64,000 nucleotides of DNA from Mycobacterium sp. 852014-52450_SCH5900713 (lineage in GTDB: Bacteria; Actinomycetota; Actinomycetes; Mycobacteriales; Mycobacteriaceae): positions 124,001 through 188,000 of the forward strand of contig NZ_LZIL01000053.1 in assembly GCF_001667075.1 (NCBI RefSeq), written 5' to 3'. The first letter of the stretch is position 1, and each line of letters begins with the position of its first letter. Positions 62,980-64,000 of the stretch are shown here, piece by piece. The position numbers were made by a program, and so were the translations under genes. Under the pieces are notes generated by a model. The model saw only the letters and a program-made list of their open reading frames with translations, was not told the origin of the DNA and made no database searches.

Positions 62980-64000
62980 TCAGCCCGGCAGCACCGGCGC
63001 CGCGCCGAACAACGTCAAACCCGGCACCTCCGACCAGCCCTGCTGGCTTTCGGCCGCCGAGGCCGAATACTGCAGCACCCCTTGGGGTGCGCCGACGTAG
63101 ACCGTGGACGGGTTGGCCGCGACCGTGATCACCGGCATCTGCAGACCCCGGGCGGGCGCGTCCGAGTTCACCCCGTCGAGGTTGACGTACGACACCGGAT
63201 GGCTGGCGTCGGTCCGGGTCACCACGATGTCGTCGCCGGTTCGCCAGGACAGCGACACCACCGAGTTGCCCAGCCCGAAGCCGAGCCGCCGCGGGTAGGT
63301 CAGCGCGTACTGGCCGGCCTGCGTCTGCTCGACGCTGGCCAGGATCACCTGGCCGCCGATCACCATCGCGGCGCGCGTGCTGTCGCGGGACAGCTGCAGG
63401 TCGGTGATCGGCCCCGGGAACCGGGTGGACACCGCGACGGAATCGACCGGGATGCGGGCGGGTTGCCCCGACGCCGGCTCCTGGATCGCGCGCAGCACGT
63501 TGTTGCCGTCCACCACCACCCAGACCGCGTCGTCCAACGACCAACTCGGCCGCGACAGGCTGTGCCCGTCGGCGGACTGGACCGCTTCGCCGCCGAGGTC
63601 ACCGATCCACAGCGACGCCGCCTCGTCCGGGGCGCCGCGGTGCAGCGTGACGACGGACGCCACCTGCCGCCCGCTGCGCGACAGTGCGGCCCCGGTCTGA
63701 TCCCCCATCCGCCCGAAGGCCCCCGGCACGTTGCTGATGCGCTGTCCGTCCAGGCCGACCAGCGAGCCGTTCACCAGGGCATGCAGCCCGGCGCCCGCGC
63801 CGTCCGCCACGCCCGGGTCGGTGGCGGCGACGTCGGAGGTCGTCCACCCCTCGGCGAACCGGTCGTCCAGCGGCGCACCGTCGGCGTTGATGACGTAGGG
63901 ACCCCGGATATCGGCCCTGGCGAGCGTCCAAATGATCTGCGCGGCAAGCAGTTGCCGGCTGTGCGGATCGGTGGTGGACAGCTTCTCCAGATCGATGCGC
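62980..64000 (-). CDS. lpqB: LpqB lipoprotein, C-terminal part
   Basis: The frame is open to the right edge of the window, so the N-terminal signal and lipobox lie outside. The visible part begins RIDLEKLSTTDPHSRQLLA (end of a GerMN-type region) and continues into a beta-propeller with repeated strands such as GDQTGAALSRSGRQVASVV and VVDGNNVLRAIQ. LpqB interacts with the sensor kinase MtrB (known), encoded next to it in mycobacteria. No frameshift is seen. Confidence 0.93.
   Translation of the reverse strand, partial: RIDLEKLSTTDPHSRQLLAAQIIWTLARADIRGPYVINADGAPLDDRFAEGWTTSDVAATDPGVADGAGAGLHALVNGSLVGLDGQRISNVPGAFGRMGDQTGAALSRSGRQVASVVTLHRGAPDEAASLWIGDLGGEAVQSADGHSLSRPSWSLDDAVWVVVDGNNVLRAIQEPASGQPARIPVDSVAVSTRFPGPITDLQLSRDSTRAAMVIGGQVILASVEQTQAGQYALTYPRRLGFGLGNSVVSLSWRTGDDIVVTRTDASHPVSYVNLDGVNSDAPARGLQMPVITVAANPSTVYVGAPQGVLQYSASAAESQQGWSEVPGLTLFGAAPVLPG

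Overview
The window is high-GC DNA with dense genes, frequent GTG/TTG starts and short gene overlaps. Its gene content and order match the Mycobacterium tuberculosis block Rv3194c to Rv3244c almost gene for gene, so the host is a Mycobacterium. Differences from M. tuberculosis, and dispersed short palindromes of a kind I associate with the M. avium complex, suggest a slow-growing non-tuberculous species; the species itself is inference. Comparisons with M. tuberculosis are from memory, not from an alignment.

Layout. (1) 1-7300: a PDZ/Lon-like membrane protease fragment, a Zincin_2 protein, a TOMM-type cyclodehydratase-like protein, an ABC1/UbiB kinase, the antibiotic-resistance regulator whiB7 behind a uORF attenuator, the helicase uvrD2 and mycoredoxin-1. 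(2) 7300-19400: nudC, a K+ channel with an RCK domain, the AdnA-AdnB helicase-nuclease, lipV, an alkyltransferase-like repair protein, a kinase-like protein and moeZ. (3) 19500-31700: a DUF3152 protease-like protein, a TetR regulator, small conserved proteins, rhlE, a ParA-like ATPase, a gpm2-entC-GNAT operon, a lipid kinase and whiB1. (4) 31700-39800: the sensor kinase pdtaS, the biotinylated protein TB7.3, the 24-residue ribosomal protein bL37, rshA-sigH, an SDR, a YbaK deacylase, a SRAP peptidase, aroA and rsgA. (5) 39770-49360: an accessory segment that M. tuberculosis lacks here: HxlR regulator, thiolase, NmrA-like protein, DUF302 protein, quinone-oxidoreductase-like MDR, methyltransferase, a decayed thiolase 3' end, a deazaflavin-type nitroreductase, an unknown protein, a Baeyer-Villiger-type monooxygenase and a VirS-like AraC regulator. 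(6) 49400-64000: desA3 and its reductase, ppk2, a WS/DGAT protein, an antiporter with its KhtT-like subunit, a NnrU/MddA methyltransferase, secA1, hpf, a ComF-type transferase and the 3' part of lpqB.

Themes. DNA repair is concentrated here (UvrD2, AdnAB, ATL, SRAP). So is redox and stress control (WhiB7, WhiB1, Mrx1, SigH-RshA, NudC) and lipid metabolism (DesA3 with its reductase, WS/DGAT, thiolase). The most informative non-coding signals are the whiB7 uORF/terminator, a SigH-type autoregulatory promoter with a possible long SigH isoform, matching palindromic operators before desA3 and its reductase gene, and a dispersed 45-bp palindrome whose stem shows compensatory changes. I saw no rRNA, tRNA, CRISPR array, intact insertion sequence or prophage.
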